A program made the translations under genes and the position numbers. DNA of 56,748 nt from Acidobacteriota bacterium (GTDB lineage Bacteria > Acidobacteriota > Terriglobia > Terriglobales > Acidobacteriaceae). The notes under the pieces are model-generated. The model was not told where the DNA came from. It saw only the letters and a list, made by a program, of their open reading frames with translations, and made no database searches. The stretch covers positions 1 through 56,748 of the forward strand of contig JANYDG010000116.1 of assembly GCA_025359885.1 (NCBI GenBank), in the 5' to 3' direction. The stretch's first letter is position 1; every line of letters starts with the position of its first letter. Below, one piece after another: positions 34,262 to 43,615 of the stretch.

Positions 34262-35739
34262 ACGAGCCAGGCATGGGTAAGCCGGGCAAGGGCAAGCCAG
34301 GCATGGGCAAGCCAGGCATGGGCAAGCCGGGCAAGGGTGAGCCGGGCAAGGGCAAGGCAGGTAAGAAGTTGGTGCTCCGTGCACCCAGGGCGGTGAGCCG
34401 GGCGCGGTTTGAAGCCTTCACGATTCTGATGGAGGTCGAGCGGGGGCAGGGCCATGCGGACGATCTCCTCCGCGGCTCGCGTGTGTCGTCTCTTTTGCCG
34501 CAGGACCGTCACTTATGTACCGCGTTGGTGATGGGTACGCTTCGCTGGCAGATTGGGCTTGACGCGCAGGCGCGCGGCTACCTGACGCGTCCTGACGGGC
34601 GGCTGGACCCGGCAATTCGGATTGCGCTGCGGCTGGGAGCGTTGCAGCTTCAGTTGATGGATCGAGTTCCCGACCATGCGGCGATCAGTGAGAGTGTCGA
34701 GCTGGCCAAACTCGCTGGCCACCCGTATGCGTCGCGCATGGTGAACGCAGTATTGCGGATGATTGCGGGCCAGCCTCAGCCGCAGTCTGGAAACGCGACT
34801 TCTGCTGAACTGGCGCAAGGTAGCGCCCATCCCCTGTGGCTGGTGGAGCGTTGGGTTGCCAACTATGGTCTGCAAGCGGGTCGGGCCATCTGCGAACACG
34901 GGCAACAGCAGCCGGAGCTGGCTATCCGCCTTGCCAATCCGGCGGTGGAGGCGGAACTGAAGGAGCACGGAATCGAGCTCGCTCCAGGCGGGATCCTTAC
35001 CGTTGCGCGACGAGTTGTGGCTGGAGACATTGCGGCTACCGACGCCTTCAAGACGGGTCGAGTCCGCATCCAGGAAGAAGGCTCGCAGCTGATCGCGGAG
35101 CTCTGCGGCCATGGAAACAGGATTTTAGACGCGTGTGCGGCCCCCGGCGGGAAGACGCTTATCCTGGCTGAGCGCAATCCGCAAGCGCATATCACGGCGT
35201 GCGAAATCAGCCCGGCCCGTCTGGAAGCCCTGAAAACGCGTATCACAGCCAGCGAATACGCGCCTCAGATCGATGTGGTGCAGGCGGATGCCACACAACT
35301 GCCCACCGAAACGGCCTACGATCTTGCACTTACGGACGTTCCATGCAGCGGCACGGGTACGTTGGGACGCAACCCCGAGATTCGGCATCGGCTTAAAGTG
35401 GAAGACCTGGCCCGCCATCATGAGCGTCAGTGTGCGCTGCTGCGCGGAGTGTTGGCGGTGGCGACGGGTCGGGTGATCTATTCGACGTGCTCACTTGAAC
35501 CGGAGGAAAACGCGGCGGTGATTGCCGAGGTTCTCGCGGTTGAGCCTGGCTGGGGTCAGGTTTCGGTCGCGGGAGGACTCGAAGAGTTGCAAGGCGAGGG
35601 CGAGCTTTCAGAGGAAGGCTCTCGATTGCTCAACCAGATGGTTGCAGCGGACGGATCGCTGACCATTCTGCCTGGCAGCCTGGGGTCGTCGATTCAAACC
35701 GACGGATTTTTCATTGCGATTCTCGAGCGCCGGAGATAA
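34258..35739 (+). CDS. rsmB: 16S rRNA (cytosine-967-C5)-methyltransferase with repeat extension
   Basis: This 493-residue protein has an NusB-like domain (about 40-170) and a Rossmann methyltransferase domain with ILDACAAPGGKTLILAE, the catalytic-site motif DVPCSGTGTLGRNPEI and the second cysteine motif IYSTCSLEPEEN. It methylates C967 of 16S rRNA. Odd is the N-terminus: about 30 residues of GMGKP/GKGKP/GKGEP units, encoded by six 15-bp repeats and absent from usual RsmB. It overlaps fmt by 4 bp and is translationally coupled. Confidence 0.93.
   Translation: MNEPGMGKPGKGKPGMGKPGMGKPGKGEPGKGKAGKKLVLRAPRAVSRARFEAFTILMEVERGQGHADDLLRGSRVSSLLPQDRHLCTALVMGTLRWQIGLDAQARGYLTRPDGRLDPAIRIALRLGALQLQLMDRVPDHAAISESVELAKLAGHPYASRMVNAVLRMIAGQPQPQSGNATSAELAQGSAHPLWLVERWVANYGLQAGRAICEHGQQQPELAIRLANPAVEAELKEHGIELAPGGILTVARRVVAGDIAATDAFKTGRVRIQEEGSQLIAELCGHGNRILDACAAPGGKTLILAERNPQAHITACEISPARLEALKTRITASEYAPQIDVVQADATQLPTETAYDLALTDVPCSGTGTLGRNPEIRHRLKVEDLARHHERQCALLRGVLAVATGRVIYSTCSLEPEENAAVIAEVLAVEPGWGQVSVAGGLEELQGEGELSEEGSRLLNQMVAADGSLTILPGSLGSSIQTDGFFIAILERRR
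34270..34359 (+). repeat. six 15-bp coding repeats in rsmB
   Basis: Six units of the type GGC(A/C)(T/A)GGG(C/T)AAGCC(A/G) follow one another in frame, giving pentapeptides G-M/K-G-K/E-P/A. The period being a multiple of three keeps the frame open if copy number varies. Confidence 0.9.
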
Positions 35740-35746
35740 AAACGAA

Positions 35747-36580
35747 TCATCGGGCCACGGTCAAAACTACAGTAGAGCCAACATCGACGCGATATCCGGG
35801 CAAAGGCTGCTGGCTCAGGACGGTTCCTGGAAGGGCTGACGACTTTGCCGCGGCAGGCACATGGGTCTGGGCAGAACTGGCTGCGCTGCCGACGGCTGCA
35901 ATCTGGCTCGTGCCAGGCCCGTTGACTGGGGCAATTTTTGTTTCGACGAATCGGGGTTCGCCAGATTTGATGCCTACGCGACTGAGTGCGCTTTGGGCGC
36001 TTACAACCGGCAGCCCGGTCAGGTCTGGCATCACGTAGCCATCGACCGTGGTGTCGTCGGCGGAGGCGACGAGCAGGTTGATGCTGGGGCGTTCGATGCC
36101 TTGCGCTTTTGGCGGCGGATCCTGGGAGAGGACGACCCCCGTTTCAGAACTGGACCAGGGCAGGTGGGCCGTAGCGCCAGCTTCCAGGCCAACGCGGCGA
36201 AGGTTGAGTCCGGCGATGCGTTCCTGGTTGCCCAGGACGCTCGGTACTTCTACCTTTTGTGGCCCCAGGCTCTCTGCCACGCGGACACGCCACTCACGCC
36301 GGACCACGGCACCGGGCAGGGGCGATTGGGAGAGAATGTGCCCGGCAGCCACGTCGGCGGAGTAGTAGCGGTTGTCCACTTCAAGATTGAGCCCAAGGCC
36401 TGATGTCTGGCTACGCGCGTCGGCGACGGTCATTGACTTGAGGGCAGGAACTCTCACTTCAGCCCCGTGGATGGCAAAGTGCATGGTGGTGACCGCGGCT
36501 ACCAGGGCTACAACGACCAGCGCCATCAACAGGAGCATGCCCTGGAAGAAGTCTTTGATCGAGCGCAGTTTGAGGCTCAT
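35747..36580 (-). CDS. membrane-anchored PASTA-domain protein
   Basis: This 277-residue protein has one membrane segment (GMLLLMALVVVALVAAVTTM, residues 14-33) and then three PASTA repeats (VRVPALKSMTVADARSQTSGLGL, VEVPSVLGNQERIAGLNLRRVGL, YVMPDLTGLPVVSAQSALSRVGI). The N-terminus should be cytoplasmic and the repeats periplasmic. PASTA domains bind muropeptides or peptidoglycan, and here no kinase or PBP domain is fused. Its ATG overlaps the OsmC stop by 4 bp. Confidence 0.88.
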   Translation of the reverse strand: MSLKLRSIKDFFQGMLLLMALVVVALVAAVTTMHFAIHGAEVRVPALKSMTVADARSQTSGLGLNLEVDNRYYSADVAAGHILSQSPLPGAVVRREWRVRVAESLGPQKVEVPSVLGNQERIAGLNLRRVGLEAGATAHLPWSSSETGVVLSQDPPPKAQGIERPSINLLVASADDTTVDGYVMPDLTGLPVVSAQSALSRVGIKSGEPRFVETKIAPVNGPGTSQIAAVGSAASSAQTHVPAAAKSSALPGTVLSQQPLPGYRVDVGSTVVLTVAR

Positions 36581-37017
36581 GGGAGTGGGTCTCCGTCGGG
36601 AAAGTCGACCATAAACTCAATTTTTACTGATTTTTCGAGCATGGCCGAGACGGAACAGTATTTTTCCTTGGAGAGGTGCACGGCGTCTTCGACGGCTTTG
36701 CGGCTCAACTGGCCGCCGGAGGTGGCGGTGACGGCGTAGGTGAGGCGAATCCTGGTGAAAACCCTGGGGCTGTCCTCGGCCTGTTCAGCGATTGCGGAGA
36801 CTGTCAGCGTGGCCAGCGGCTGGCGTTTCTTCTTGAGGATGCTTACGACATCGACCGAGGTGCAGCCGCAGAGTGCGGCCAGGACGGCCTCCATTGGAGA
36901 TGGACCCTCGACATGCTCAGGCGAGGCATCAAAGCGTATGGTATGGCCGGACTGGGAGTGGCCGATGAAAATGGAAGGATTCGGTTCGGTGCTTGTCCAT
37001 TCGCTGCGTGCAATCAT
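36577..37017 (-). CDS. OsmC/Ohr-family protein
   Basis: This 146-residue protein has the OsmC fold pattern FDASPEHVEGPSPMEAVLAALCGCTSVDVVSILKKKRQ, with the redox-active cysteine region in LCGCTS, and a second cysteine in EKYCSVSAMLEKS. These two cysteines reduce organic hydroperoxides in the family; many members are annotated only as OsmC-like. It is cytoplasmic. It lies 10 bp after the CDF gene and overlaps the PASTA gene. Confidence 0.88.
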   Translation of the reverse strand: MIARSEWTSTEPNPSIFIGHSQSGHTIRFDASPEHVEGPSPMEAVLAALCGCTSVDVVSILKKKRQPLATLTVSAIAEQAEDSPRVFTRIRLTYAVTATSGGQLSRKAVEDAVHLSKEKYCSVSAMLEKSVKIEFMVDFPDGDPLP

Positions 37018-37027
37018 AGGGGTGCTC

Positions 37028-38497
37028 CTACCTCAGGTTATCTGTTTCCGGCTCGGGGTGGATCAGCACCCGGCTGACTTCCGGGCATTCGATCTTGAGG
37101 CGGTCTTCAAGGCCGGTGATGACCTCATGCACGCGCTGCATGGTCAGTGCATCGGGTAGGGTGCAATGGCAGCTTAACTGAATGTGTTCTCCGGTGCGCC
37201 CGACATGAATCTCGTGCACGTCGATAATCTCGGGGAAATCGATGGCCGCAGCAAGGAGGCTGCGCTCGATGCGTTCAGCCTCGGTTTGCACCTGGCCATC
37301 ACCGGCGAGCAGTTTCTGCCGTTCGATGGTGGCGGGCTCGCTTTCAATGTGGGTGAGGACGGCGTCCAATTCCGGCACTTCGCGCAGGATTTCAGTTTCC
37401 ATAGCGGTGACAAAGGTGTGGGCCTCGGCGAGGGTCATGTTTTCATTCAACTCGACATGCTGCTCGACGCGGAGCTTGCCCTCGACGGATTGGACGCTTA
37501 CCTCATGGACACTGACGTTGTTGCGGGCGGCGACTGCGCGGACCCGATCGAAGATGCTTTCAGCTGAGCTCTGGCGTGGCACGGTATGAATGACCACGTC
37601 GGCGTCGGGGATGATGCGCTGGACAGCTTCGGTGGTTGAGCGGACGAGTTCGTTGGTGTGCTCGAAGGTGAAGCTGCGGGGCAGGGCGAGGGTGAGATCG
37701 GCAAAGGTCGCAGAGCCGGCGCGACGGACGCGAGCCTGCTCGATGGCCAGGACGCCTTGGACAGCCCCAACTTCGCGCAGGATATTTTCCCGAAGCTCGG
37801 TCGGGGTGGCATCGAGCAGGACGTCTGAGGTTTCGCGGGTCAGCTTCCAGCTCAACCGCAGAATCATCAGCGAGACCAGAATTGCAGCGACGGGATCGGC
37901 ATAGCTGAGCCAGCCAATGGCGAATTGCTGGCCCAGCCAACTCATTGCCAGTCCCACGAGCACGGCGAGCGTGGACCAGATGTCTGAGGCAAAGTGAAAG
38001 GCGTCTGCGGCGAGGGCGGTGCTGTTGAATTTCTGCGCGACGGTGCCCAACTCTTGCGAACGCCACCAATCCACCGCGATGGAGGTGACCAGGACCAGCA
38101 CCGGCCATAGGGAATGGCGCACGAGGGCGTCATGCCGAACGATGTGCTGGACGGCTTCAATGATGATCCAGGCACAACTGACGGCCATGAGGCCGGCCTC
38201 GGCGAAGGCGGAGAGCGTTTCAAACTTGGCGTGGCCGTAGGAGTGGTTTTCGTCGGCTGGCAGGTCAGAGACGCGCACGGAAAAGAGCGTGAGTGCTGAG
38301 CCGATGAGGTCGAGTCCAGAGTGCATGGCGTCTGAGAGCACGCCGAGGGAGCCGCTCATCAGGCCGGCAGCGAGCTTCAGCAGTGTCATCGCAGCCGCTG
38401 CCATCATGGAGTGCAGCGCGACGCGCCGCTTGGCTGCGGACATTTCGGCGTGCGCCTGGGCCTGGCTTTCTGCGGAGCGGGCTGTGACTGAAGTCAT
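37028..38497 (-). CDS. CDF cation transporter with three tandem cytoplasmic domains
   Basis: This 489-residue protein has six membrane helices in the first 200 residues, with metal-site motifs HxxxD in LSDAMHSGLD and again in ADAFHFASD, the zinc-type set. It exports divalent metal, most likely Zn2+, in exchange for protons. The cytoplasmic part is unusually long. It contains three copies of the ferredoxin-like domain: one ending VVIHTVP, one VSVHEVSVQSVEGKLRVEQH...THIESEP and one VHEIHVGRTGEHIQLSCHC...LIHPEPE. Usual CDF proteins have about 300 residues and one copy. The start was placed at MTSVTARSAES; the longer frame lacks a signal. Confidence 0.88.
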   Translation of the reverse strand: MTSVTARSAESQAQAHAEMSAAKRRVALHSMMAAAAMTLLKLAAGLMSGSLGVLSDAMHSGLDLIGSALTLFSVRVSDLPADENHSYGHAKFETLSAFAEAGLMAVSCAWIIIEAVQHIVRHDALVRHSLWPVLVLVTSIAVDWWRSQELGTVAQKFNSTALAADAFHFASDIWSTLAVLVGLAMSWLGQQFAIGWLSYADPVAAILVSLMILRLSWKLTRETSDVLLDATPTELRENILREVGAVQGVLAIEQARVRRAGSATFADLTLALPRSFTFEHTNELVRSTTEAVQRIIPDADVVIHTVPRQSSAESIFDRVRAVAARNNVSVHEVSVQSVEGKLRVEQHVELNENMTLAEAHTFVTAMETEILREVPELDAVLTHIESEPATIERQKLLAGDGQVQTEAERIERSLLAAAIDFPEIIDVHEIHVGRTGEHIQLSCHCTLPDALTMQRVHEVITGLEDRLKIECPEVSRVLIHPEPETDNLR

Positions 38498-38596
38498 GGG
38501 AAGATTGCTTTCCTGCGAAAAGCGGAGTACCGGGAACTCTAGCCTATATGGTCGCCTCACCTGTCACCAACCGGATGGCATGGCATGGGCGTTGAT

Positions 38597-39382
38597 TCAG
38601 ACTGTATTCGGGCCTCGACGGCCGGTGAACAGCCCGGCGATGCCGAATGTGTAGGGGGTCCAGCGGACGTCGGTGAAGCCGGCGGTGCGCATCATGGCGA
38701 GCATTTCGGCGGGAGGGGGAAATTTGCTGACCGAGGTGGGCAGGTAGTTGTAGGGGCCGTCTGCGCCGCAGATGAGGCGGCCGATGGCGGGGAGAATGCG
38801 GCGGAAGTAGACCTGATAAAGCTTGCCGATGAGCCCGTCGGGTTCGCTGAAGTCGAGGATGCCGACCTGGCCGCCGGGCTTGAGGACGCGGTGAAATTCG
38901 CGGAGGCCGTCGCCGTAGTTGGCGAGATTGCGGAAGCCGAAGGCGGTGGTGACGAGGTCGAGCGACTGGGCGCTGAGAGGGAGATGCAGGGCATCTGCTT
39001 CGACGGCAATGGCGTTGCCGTGTTTCGCTGAGGGCGCTGCGAATTTTCGCGCTCCTCGGGCCAGCATCTCGCGCGCAAAGTCGGCTGCGATGACTGGTCG
39101 CGACGCGACGGGACGATGTTTGAGCAGGGCCATGGTCATGTCGCCTGTGCCGCAGCAGATGTCGAGCACGGCGGCGTCGGGATTGATGAGGATGGAGCGG
39201 AAGCGGCGCGCTGTCTGCCACCACCAGAGCCGGTCGATATTGGCCGAGAGCACATGGTTGAGCAGGTCATAGCGGGGCGCGATGGAGTTGAACATCTGGC
39301 GCACGGCTGCTGCGGCGCTTTGCTCGTCGCGGGTGCCGTCGGGGGTTGCGCCTTTGCTTAATGTTGATGGCTTGGTTGCCAT
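38597..39382 (-). CDS. ubiE: demethylmenaquinone/ubiquinone methyltransferase
   Basis: This 261-residue SAM-dependent methyltransferase has MFNSIAPRYDLLNHVLSANID, VLDICCGTGDMTMALL, TTAFGFRNLANYGDGLREFHRVLKPGG and the terminal GGAGLF-type GIAGLFTG. It methylates the quinone ring in menaquinone (and ubiquinone) synthesis; menaquinone is expected in acidobacteria. It follows aroB with only 2 bp between stop and start, linking quinone and chorismate metabolism. Confidence 0.93.
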   Translation of the reverse strand: MATKPSTLSKGATPDGTRDEQSAAAAVRQMFNSIAPRYDLLNHVLSANIDRLWWWQTARRFRSILINPDAAVLDICCGTGDMTMALLKHRPVASRPVIAADFAREMLARGARKFAAPSAKHGNAIAVEADALHLPLSAQSLDLVTTAFGFRNLANYGDGLREFHRVLKPGGQVGILDFSEPDGLIGKLYQVYFRRILPAIGRLICGADGPYNYLPTSVSKFPPPAEMLAMMRTAGFTDVRWTPYTFGIAGLFTGRRGPNTV

Positions 39383-39384
39383 GG

Positions 39385-40503
39385 CTAGGCTCCAGCCTTG
39401 CCGGGCAGGGGTTTGGCGAGGGCAAGCATGTATTGGGCGGCTTCGAGCAGTTCTGCGCCGGAGACATCTTCGACAACGCAGGCATCGCCGAGGCCGACGG
39501 GCAGGACGAAGCGGCGGACGTTGCCGAGATGCTTTTTGTCTTTGGCGGTGGCGTCGACGAGTTTCTGCGCATTGAGCCTGAGCGCGGGCAATGGCCCGTA
39601 GAGATAGACGAGGCGCATGAGTCGCTGGAACTGTGGTTCGGTGATGGTGGCGCGCATCTTGCCGAGGTAAAGAGACGAAATCAATCCCCAGCCAACTGCC
39701 TCGCCGTGGAGGAGGACTTTGTAGCGGGTGACCGATTCGATGGCGTGGCCGAGGGTGTGGCCGAGGTTGAGAATCATGCGCAGGCCACTTTCGCGCTCGT
39801 CGATGCCGACTACCTCTGCTTTCATGCGGATGGAAGCGGCGATTACTTTTTCGAGAGCTGCGGGGTCGCGGCCGAGGATTTTTGCGGAGTTTTCTTCCAT
39901 GTAGCGGAGCAGGCTGCGGTCGCGGATCATGCCTGCTTTGACGCTTTCGAAGAGGCCGGCGCGGAGTTCGCGGTCAGGCAGGGTGCTGAGCAACTCCATA
40001 TCGGCGAAGACGGCGAGGGGATGATGGAAGCTGCCGACGAGATTTTTGCCTTCGGGCAGGTTTACGCCGGTCTTGCCGCCGACGGAGGAATCCACCTGGG
40101 CGAGGAAGGTCGAGGGCACCTGGAAGTAAGAGATGCCGCGCATGTAGATGGCGGCGATGAATCCGCCTACGTCGCCGACGATGCCGCCGCCAAAGGCGAT
40201 GAGCAGAGAACTGCGATCGCCGCCGGCTTTGGCCATCTGGCGGAGGATTTTTTCGACGGAGCGCAGGTTTTTGTGGCGTTCGCCGGGTGGCAGGAGGAGC
40301 ACGACAGGCTCGACGGCGAAGGAGGCGAGAAAGCGCTTGGACCAGAGTTCCCAGATTTCGGGGGAAGTGAGGACGAAGACTCGTCTGGGGAGCTTCTGGC
40401 CCATACCAGCGAGGACTTTCACCATGCGGGGCTGTAGGGAATCGATGAGCCCTGTGCCCGCAAATACCTGATACTTCGCCGATGGCGTTTCAACCTTGAT
40501 CAT
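39385..40503 (-). CDS. aroB: 3-dehydroquinate synthase
   Basis: This 372-residue NAD-dependent zinc enzyme of the shikimate pathway has LIAFGGGIVGDVGGFIAAIYMRG, VPSTFLAQVDSSVGGKTGVNLPEGKNLVG, the metal ligands in ILNLGHTLGHAIE, and HGEAVGWGL. I chose the ATG with GAGAAG 6 nt upstream; another ATG two codons earlier overlaps that site. It heads the aroB-ubiE pair; aroC lies 8 kb away on the other strand. Confidence 0.95.
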   Translation of the reverse strand: MIKVETPSAKYQVFAGTGLIDSLQPRMVKVLAGMGQKLPRRVFVLTSPEIWELWSKRFLASFAVEPVVLLLPPGERHKNLRSVEKILRQMAKAGGDRSSLLIAFGGGIVGDVGGFIAAIYMRGISYFQVPSTFLAQVDSSVGGKTGVNLPEGKNLVGSFHHPLAVFADMELLSTLPDRELRAGLFESVKAGMIRDRSLLRYMEENSAKILGRDPAALEKVIAASIRMKAEVVGIDERESGLRMILNLGHTLGHAIESVTRYKVLLHGEAVGWGLISSLYLGKMRATITEPQFQRLMRLVYLYGPLPALRLNAQKLVDATAKDKKHLGNVRRFVLPVGLGDACVVEDVSGAELLEAAQYMLALAKPLPGKAGA

Positions 40504-40592
40504 CTGCATCTTCTCAATCGTACTGCACGGCAATCGCGTCGGTTGTGGAGTGCAGCGTTCGCTTGCGCGTTGTCAATTCCTGGTGGATGGTC

Positions 40593-41783
40593 TTAGTCGA
40601 TTGGGAGGCGGCGTTCGGCCAGTTCTGCAAAGTAGCTTGCTGCGGTGGGCAGGATGGCGTCGTTGAAGTCGTAGCCGGGATTGTGCAGTCCGCGGTTGTG
40701 GGGGCTGGCGGGGTCTGGTTCTGCCTGGCCGATGACGATGAAAGCGCCGGGGCGCTGCTCGAGGAAGCCGCCGAAGTCTTCGCCGCCCATGATTGGTTCC
40801 ATGGACTGGACTTTGTCTGGGCCGACGATGGCTGCTGCGGCCTCGCGGCAGTATTCAGTCTCCTGATCGTGATTGATGACTGGGTCGATGAGGCGGGTGT
40901 AGTCAAACTCGGTGGTGAGTCGGAACATTGTTCCGACTGAATCGACCATGGCGGCGATGCGAGTCTGCAGGTGGTCGCGGACGTCTTTGTTGAAGGTTCT
41001 GACGGTGCCGCTGAGCGTGGCCTGGCCGGGGATGACGTTGGCCGCGCCTGTTCCTGCGGTCAGGTTGGTGACGCTGAGGACGGCGTTTGCCATGGGATCG
41101 GTTTCGCGGCTGACGAGGGTTTGCAGGGCGAGCACGAGTTGAGCGGCGGCTGGGATTACGTCGAGAGTTGCGTGGGGCATGGCGGCGTGGCCACCTTTGC
41201 CTTGCAAACGGATTTCGAAGACGTCGACGGATGCGAGCATGGGCCCTGGCTTGATGGCGAATGTGCCTCGGGGCAGGGTGGGCCAGTTGTGGTAGCCGTA
41301 GATTTCATCGAAGGGGAAGCGCTCCAGGAGGCCTTCGCGGAGCATCTGGTGGGCACCTTTACCGGCTTCTTCGGCGGGCTGAAAGATGAGGCAGACGAGG
41401 CCATCAAAGTTGCGGGTGTCGTTGAGGTATTTTGCGAGGGTGAGCAGGGTGGCGGTATGGCCGTCGTGGCCGCAGGCGTGCATTTTGCCTGGCGTGAGAG
41501 AGGCCCACGGCTGGCCGGTCTGCTCGATGACATCGAGGGCGTCGATATCGGCGCGAAAGGCTACGGTACGCCCGGAGTGGTTGCGGCGGCCCTCAATGGT
41601 CGCGACGACGCCGGTGGTGGCGATGCCGCGCACGTGGGGGATGCCCCACGCGGTGAGCTTGCTGCAGATAAAGTTGCTGGCGAAGGTCTCTTCAAAGACG
41701 GTCTGGGGATTGCGGTGCAGTTCCCGACGCCACTCGGTGGCTTGTGCAGCGATGGCTTCAATCATTTGATTTCGACTTGTCAT
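40593..41783 (-). CDS. M20 family amidohydrolase (hippurate hydrolase-like)
   Basis: This 396-residue protein has the M20D metal-site motifs HACGHDGHTA, FQPAEEAGKGAHQML, the dimerisation domain GKGGHAAMPHATLD and the C-terminal ligand motif MGGEDFGGFLEQ. Such enzymes cleave N-acyl or N-benzoyl amino acids, or IAA conjugates. It is cytoplasmic. The ATG has GAGGGG 2 nt upstream; the longer frame begins in the divergent gap. It probably has its own promoter facing away from nadB. Confidence 0.88.
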   Translation of the reverse strand: MTSRNQMIEAIAAQATEWRRELHRNPQTVFEETFASNFICSKLTAWGIPHVRGIATTGVVATIEGRRNHSGRTVAFRADIDALDVIEQTGQPWASLTPGKMHACGHDGHTATLLTLAKYLNDTRNFDGLVCLIFQPAEEAGKGAHQMLREGLLERFPFDEIYGYHNWPTLPRGTFAIKPGPMLASVDVFEIRLQGKGGHAAMPHATLDVIPAAAQLVLALQTLVSRETDPMANAVLSVTNLTAGTGAANVIPGQATLSGTVRTFNKDVRDHLQTRIAAMVDSVGTMFRLTTEFDYTRLIDPVINHDQETEYCREAAAAIVGPDKVQSMEPIMGGEDFGGFLEQRPGAFIVIGQAEPDPASPHNRGLHNPGYDFNDAILPTAASYFAELAERRLPID

Positions 41784-41967
41784 GGCCCCTCGATTGGCGT
41801 GCGTCGCGGGGCAATCCGGATACTTGAGACCGGAATCCGACGACGCTAACGCTTCCATTCTAAACGGCCAACGAGTGAGTCAACCTGGGAAAGCCTGCGC
41901 TAGGTTACAAAACTGATTGCAGCCGACCTGGCCCGGTGGGTTGCGCGCGGTGATAGCCTCAAAGGTT

Positions 41968-43608
41968 ATGACTCAGGCATCCAATCTCGAGAGTGTGGAC
42001 TTCATCGTTGTCGGTGCGGGCGTTGCTGGGCTGCGTGCGGCGATTGAACTGGCCAGCCACGGCCGGGTGCTGGTTGTGACCAAGGAATCTCTCGGGGAAT
42101 CGAACACCCACTACGCCCAGGGCGGTATCGCAGTGGCGACCGAAGGGGATGAGGATGTGGCCCTGCACCTGGAAGACACGGTGGGTGCCGGGGATGGCCT
42201 GGTGTATGTTCCTGCGGCTGGAGTGCTGGTGCAGGAAGGTCCGGAGCGTGTGGCTGAACTGATTGAATGGGGCGCGGCTTTTGACCGGGAGAACCATAAT
42301 CCTGGGGGCGAACTGCTACGCACCCGTGAGGCGGCCCATTCTCACCCGCGTATTTTGCATGCCAATGGCGACGCGACCGGAGCGGAGATAAGCCGGTCAC
42401 TGGTGGCCCACGCCCGTGAAATTGCGCGTGCGCATCGCCGCATCCATTTTGCGGAGTGGACGATGGCTACGCGACTGATTGTCGAAGGGGGTCGAGTGGT
42501 TGCGGTGGAATTGCTCGATGCGAGCAATGTTTCCCGGCGCATCGCTGTGCGCTCGGTGCTGCTTGCCTCCGGAGGCGCGGGCCAGGTCTACAGCGATACG
42601 ACGAATCCGGCGGTTGCGACCGGGGACGGGATCGCGATTGCGGCGCAGGCGGGAGCGGAACTGGCCGACATGGAGTTTTACCAGTTTCACCCGACGGCCC
42701 TGTCGCTGCCTGGGGTGGCCCGTTTTCTGCTTTCTGAAGCCTTGCGCGGCGAGGGTGCGTACCTGCGCAATGATCGCGGTGAGCGCTTCATGGAGCGATA
42801 TCATCCGCAACTGGAACTTGCGCCGCGGGACGTAGTTGCTCGCGCGATCGCTCGTGAAGGCATGGGGAGCAATCCCGCGGAGTCACGCCAGGTCTACCTT
42901 GATCTGCGTCACATTTGCGAGATCAATCTCACGGAGCGGTTCCCAGGCATCAGCCGATTTCTCGCGACGCATGGACTGAGTTTGCAGAATGATCTGATCC
43001 CGGTGCGCCCGGCGGCCCATTATCTGATGGGTGGTATTCGAACTGATCTTGGTGGGCGAACGACGCTGCGGGGACTGTATGCGGCGGGTGAAGCAGCCTG
43101 CACAGGCGTGCATGGAGCCAATCGTCTTGCCTCCAATTCACTGCTTGAGGGTTTGGTTTTTGGAGCGCGCGCTGCGGCGGCCATTCTTGCTGATGATCTT
43201 GGTTTCAGCCAGACAGCAGTGATGGGCGCGGCGTCTGTATTGCCCTTGTGCGAGGAGGAAGCTGCGCTCGTCGAGGTGCTCATTAGCCGTCTTAAGCGAT
43301 CACTGTGGGCGAATGCCGGGTTGCTGCGAGAGGAGCTGACGTTGCGGACCGGGCTCGCCGATCTAGCTGAAATCACCGACGCGCTGGCACCGCTCAATGA
43401 ACTGACAACGGGGCTGGGCAAGGGAAGCCGCCGCCTTTTTGAAGCGAATGCGCTCGCCTCGGTGGCCGGATCAATCCTGCGGGCTGCGCTGGCGCGGACG
43501 GAGAGCCGGGGGGCGCACTTCCGCAATGATTTTCCCCGCCGCGACGACCATCAATTTCAAAAGCACTCGGTCGAAAGCGATGGGCAGATTCGATTTCAAG
43601 CCTGGTAG
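41968..43608 (+). CDS. nadB: L-aspartate oxidase
   Basis: This 546-residue FAD protein has the dinucleotide motif FIVVGAGVAGLRAAIELASHG, THYAQGGIAVATEGDED, LASGGAGQVYSDTTNP, FYQFHPTALSLPG, RGEGAYLRN and CTGVHGANRLASNSLLEGLVFGARAA. It oxidises aspartate to iminoaspartate, the first step of NAD synthesis; the partner quinolinate synthase gene nadA lies 5.7 kb downstream on the same strand. The start is the ATG just before the FAD motif. nadC is not in the window. Confidence 0.93.
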   Translation: MTQASNLESVDFIVVGAGVAGLRAAIELASHGRVLVVTKESLGESNTHYAQGGIAVATEGDEDVALHLEDTVGAGDGLVYVPAAGVLVQEGPERVAELIEWGAAFDRENHNPGGELLRTREAAHSHPRILHANGDATGAEISRSLVAHAREIARAHRRIHFAEWTMATRLIVEGGRVVAVELLDASNVSRRIAVRSVLLASGGAGQVYSDTTNPAVATGDGIAIAAQAGAELADMEFYQFHPTALSLPGVARFLLSEALRGEGAYLRNDRGERFMERYHPQLELAPRDVVARAIAREGMGSNPAESRQVYLDLRHICEINLTERFPGISRFLATHGLSLQNDLIPVRPAAHYLMGGIRTDLGGRTTLRGLYAAGEAACTGVHGANRLASNSLLEGLVFGARAAAAILADDLGFSQTAVMGAASVLPLCEEEAALVEVLISRLKRSLWANAGLLREELTLRTGLADLAEITDALAPLNELTTGLGKGSRRLFEANALASVAGSILRAALARTESRGAHFRNDFPRRDDHQFQKHSVESDGQIRFQAW

Positions 43609-43615
43609 TTGGTCG

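Noticed and set aside
39346..40437. 363-residue forward frame opposite aroB
   Set aside because: Gly/Ala/Glu-rich shadow of a clear aroB.
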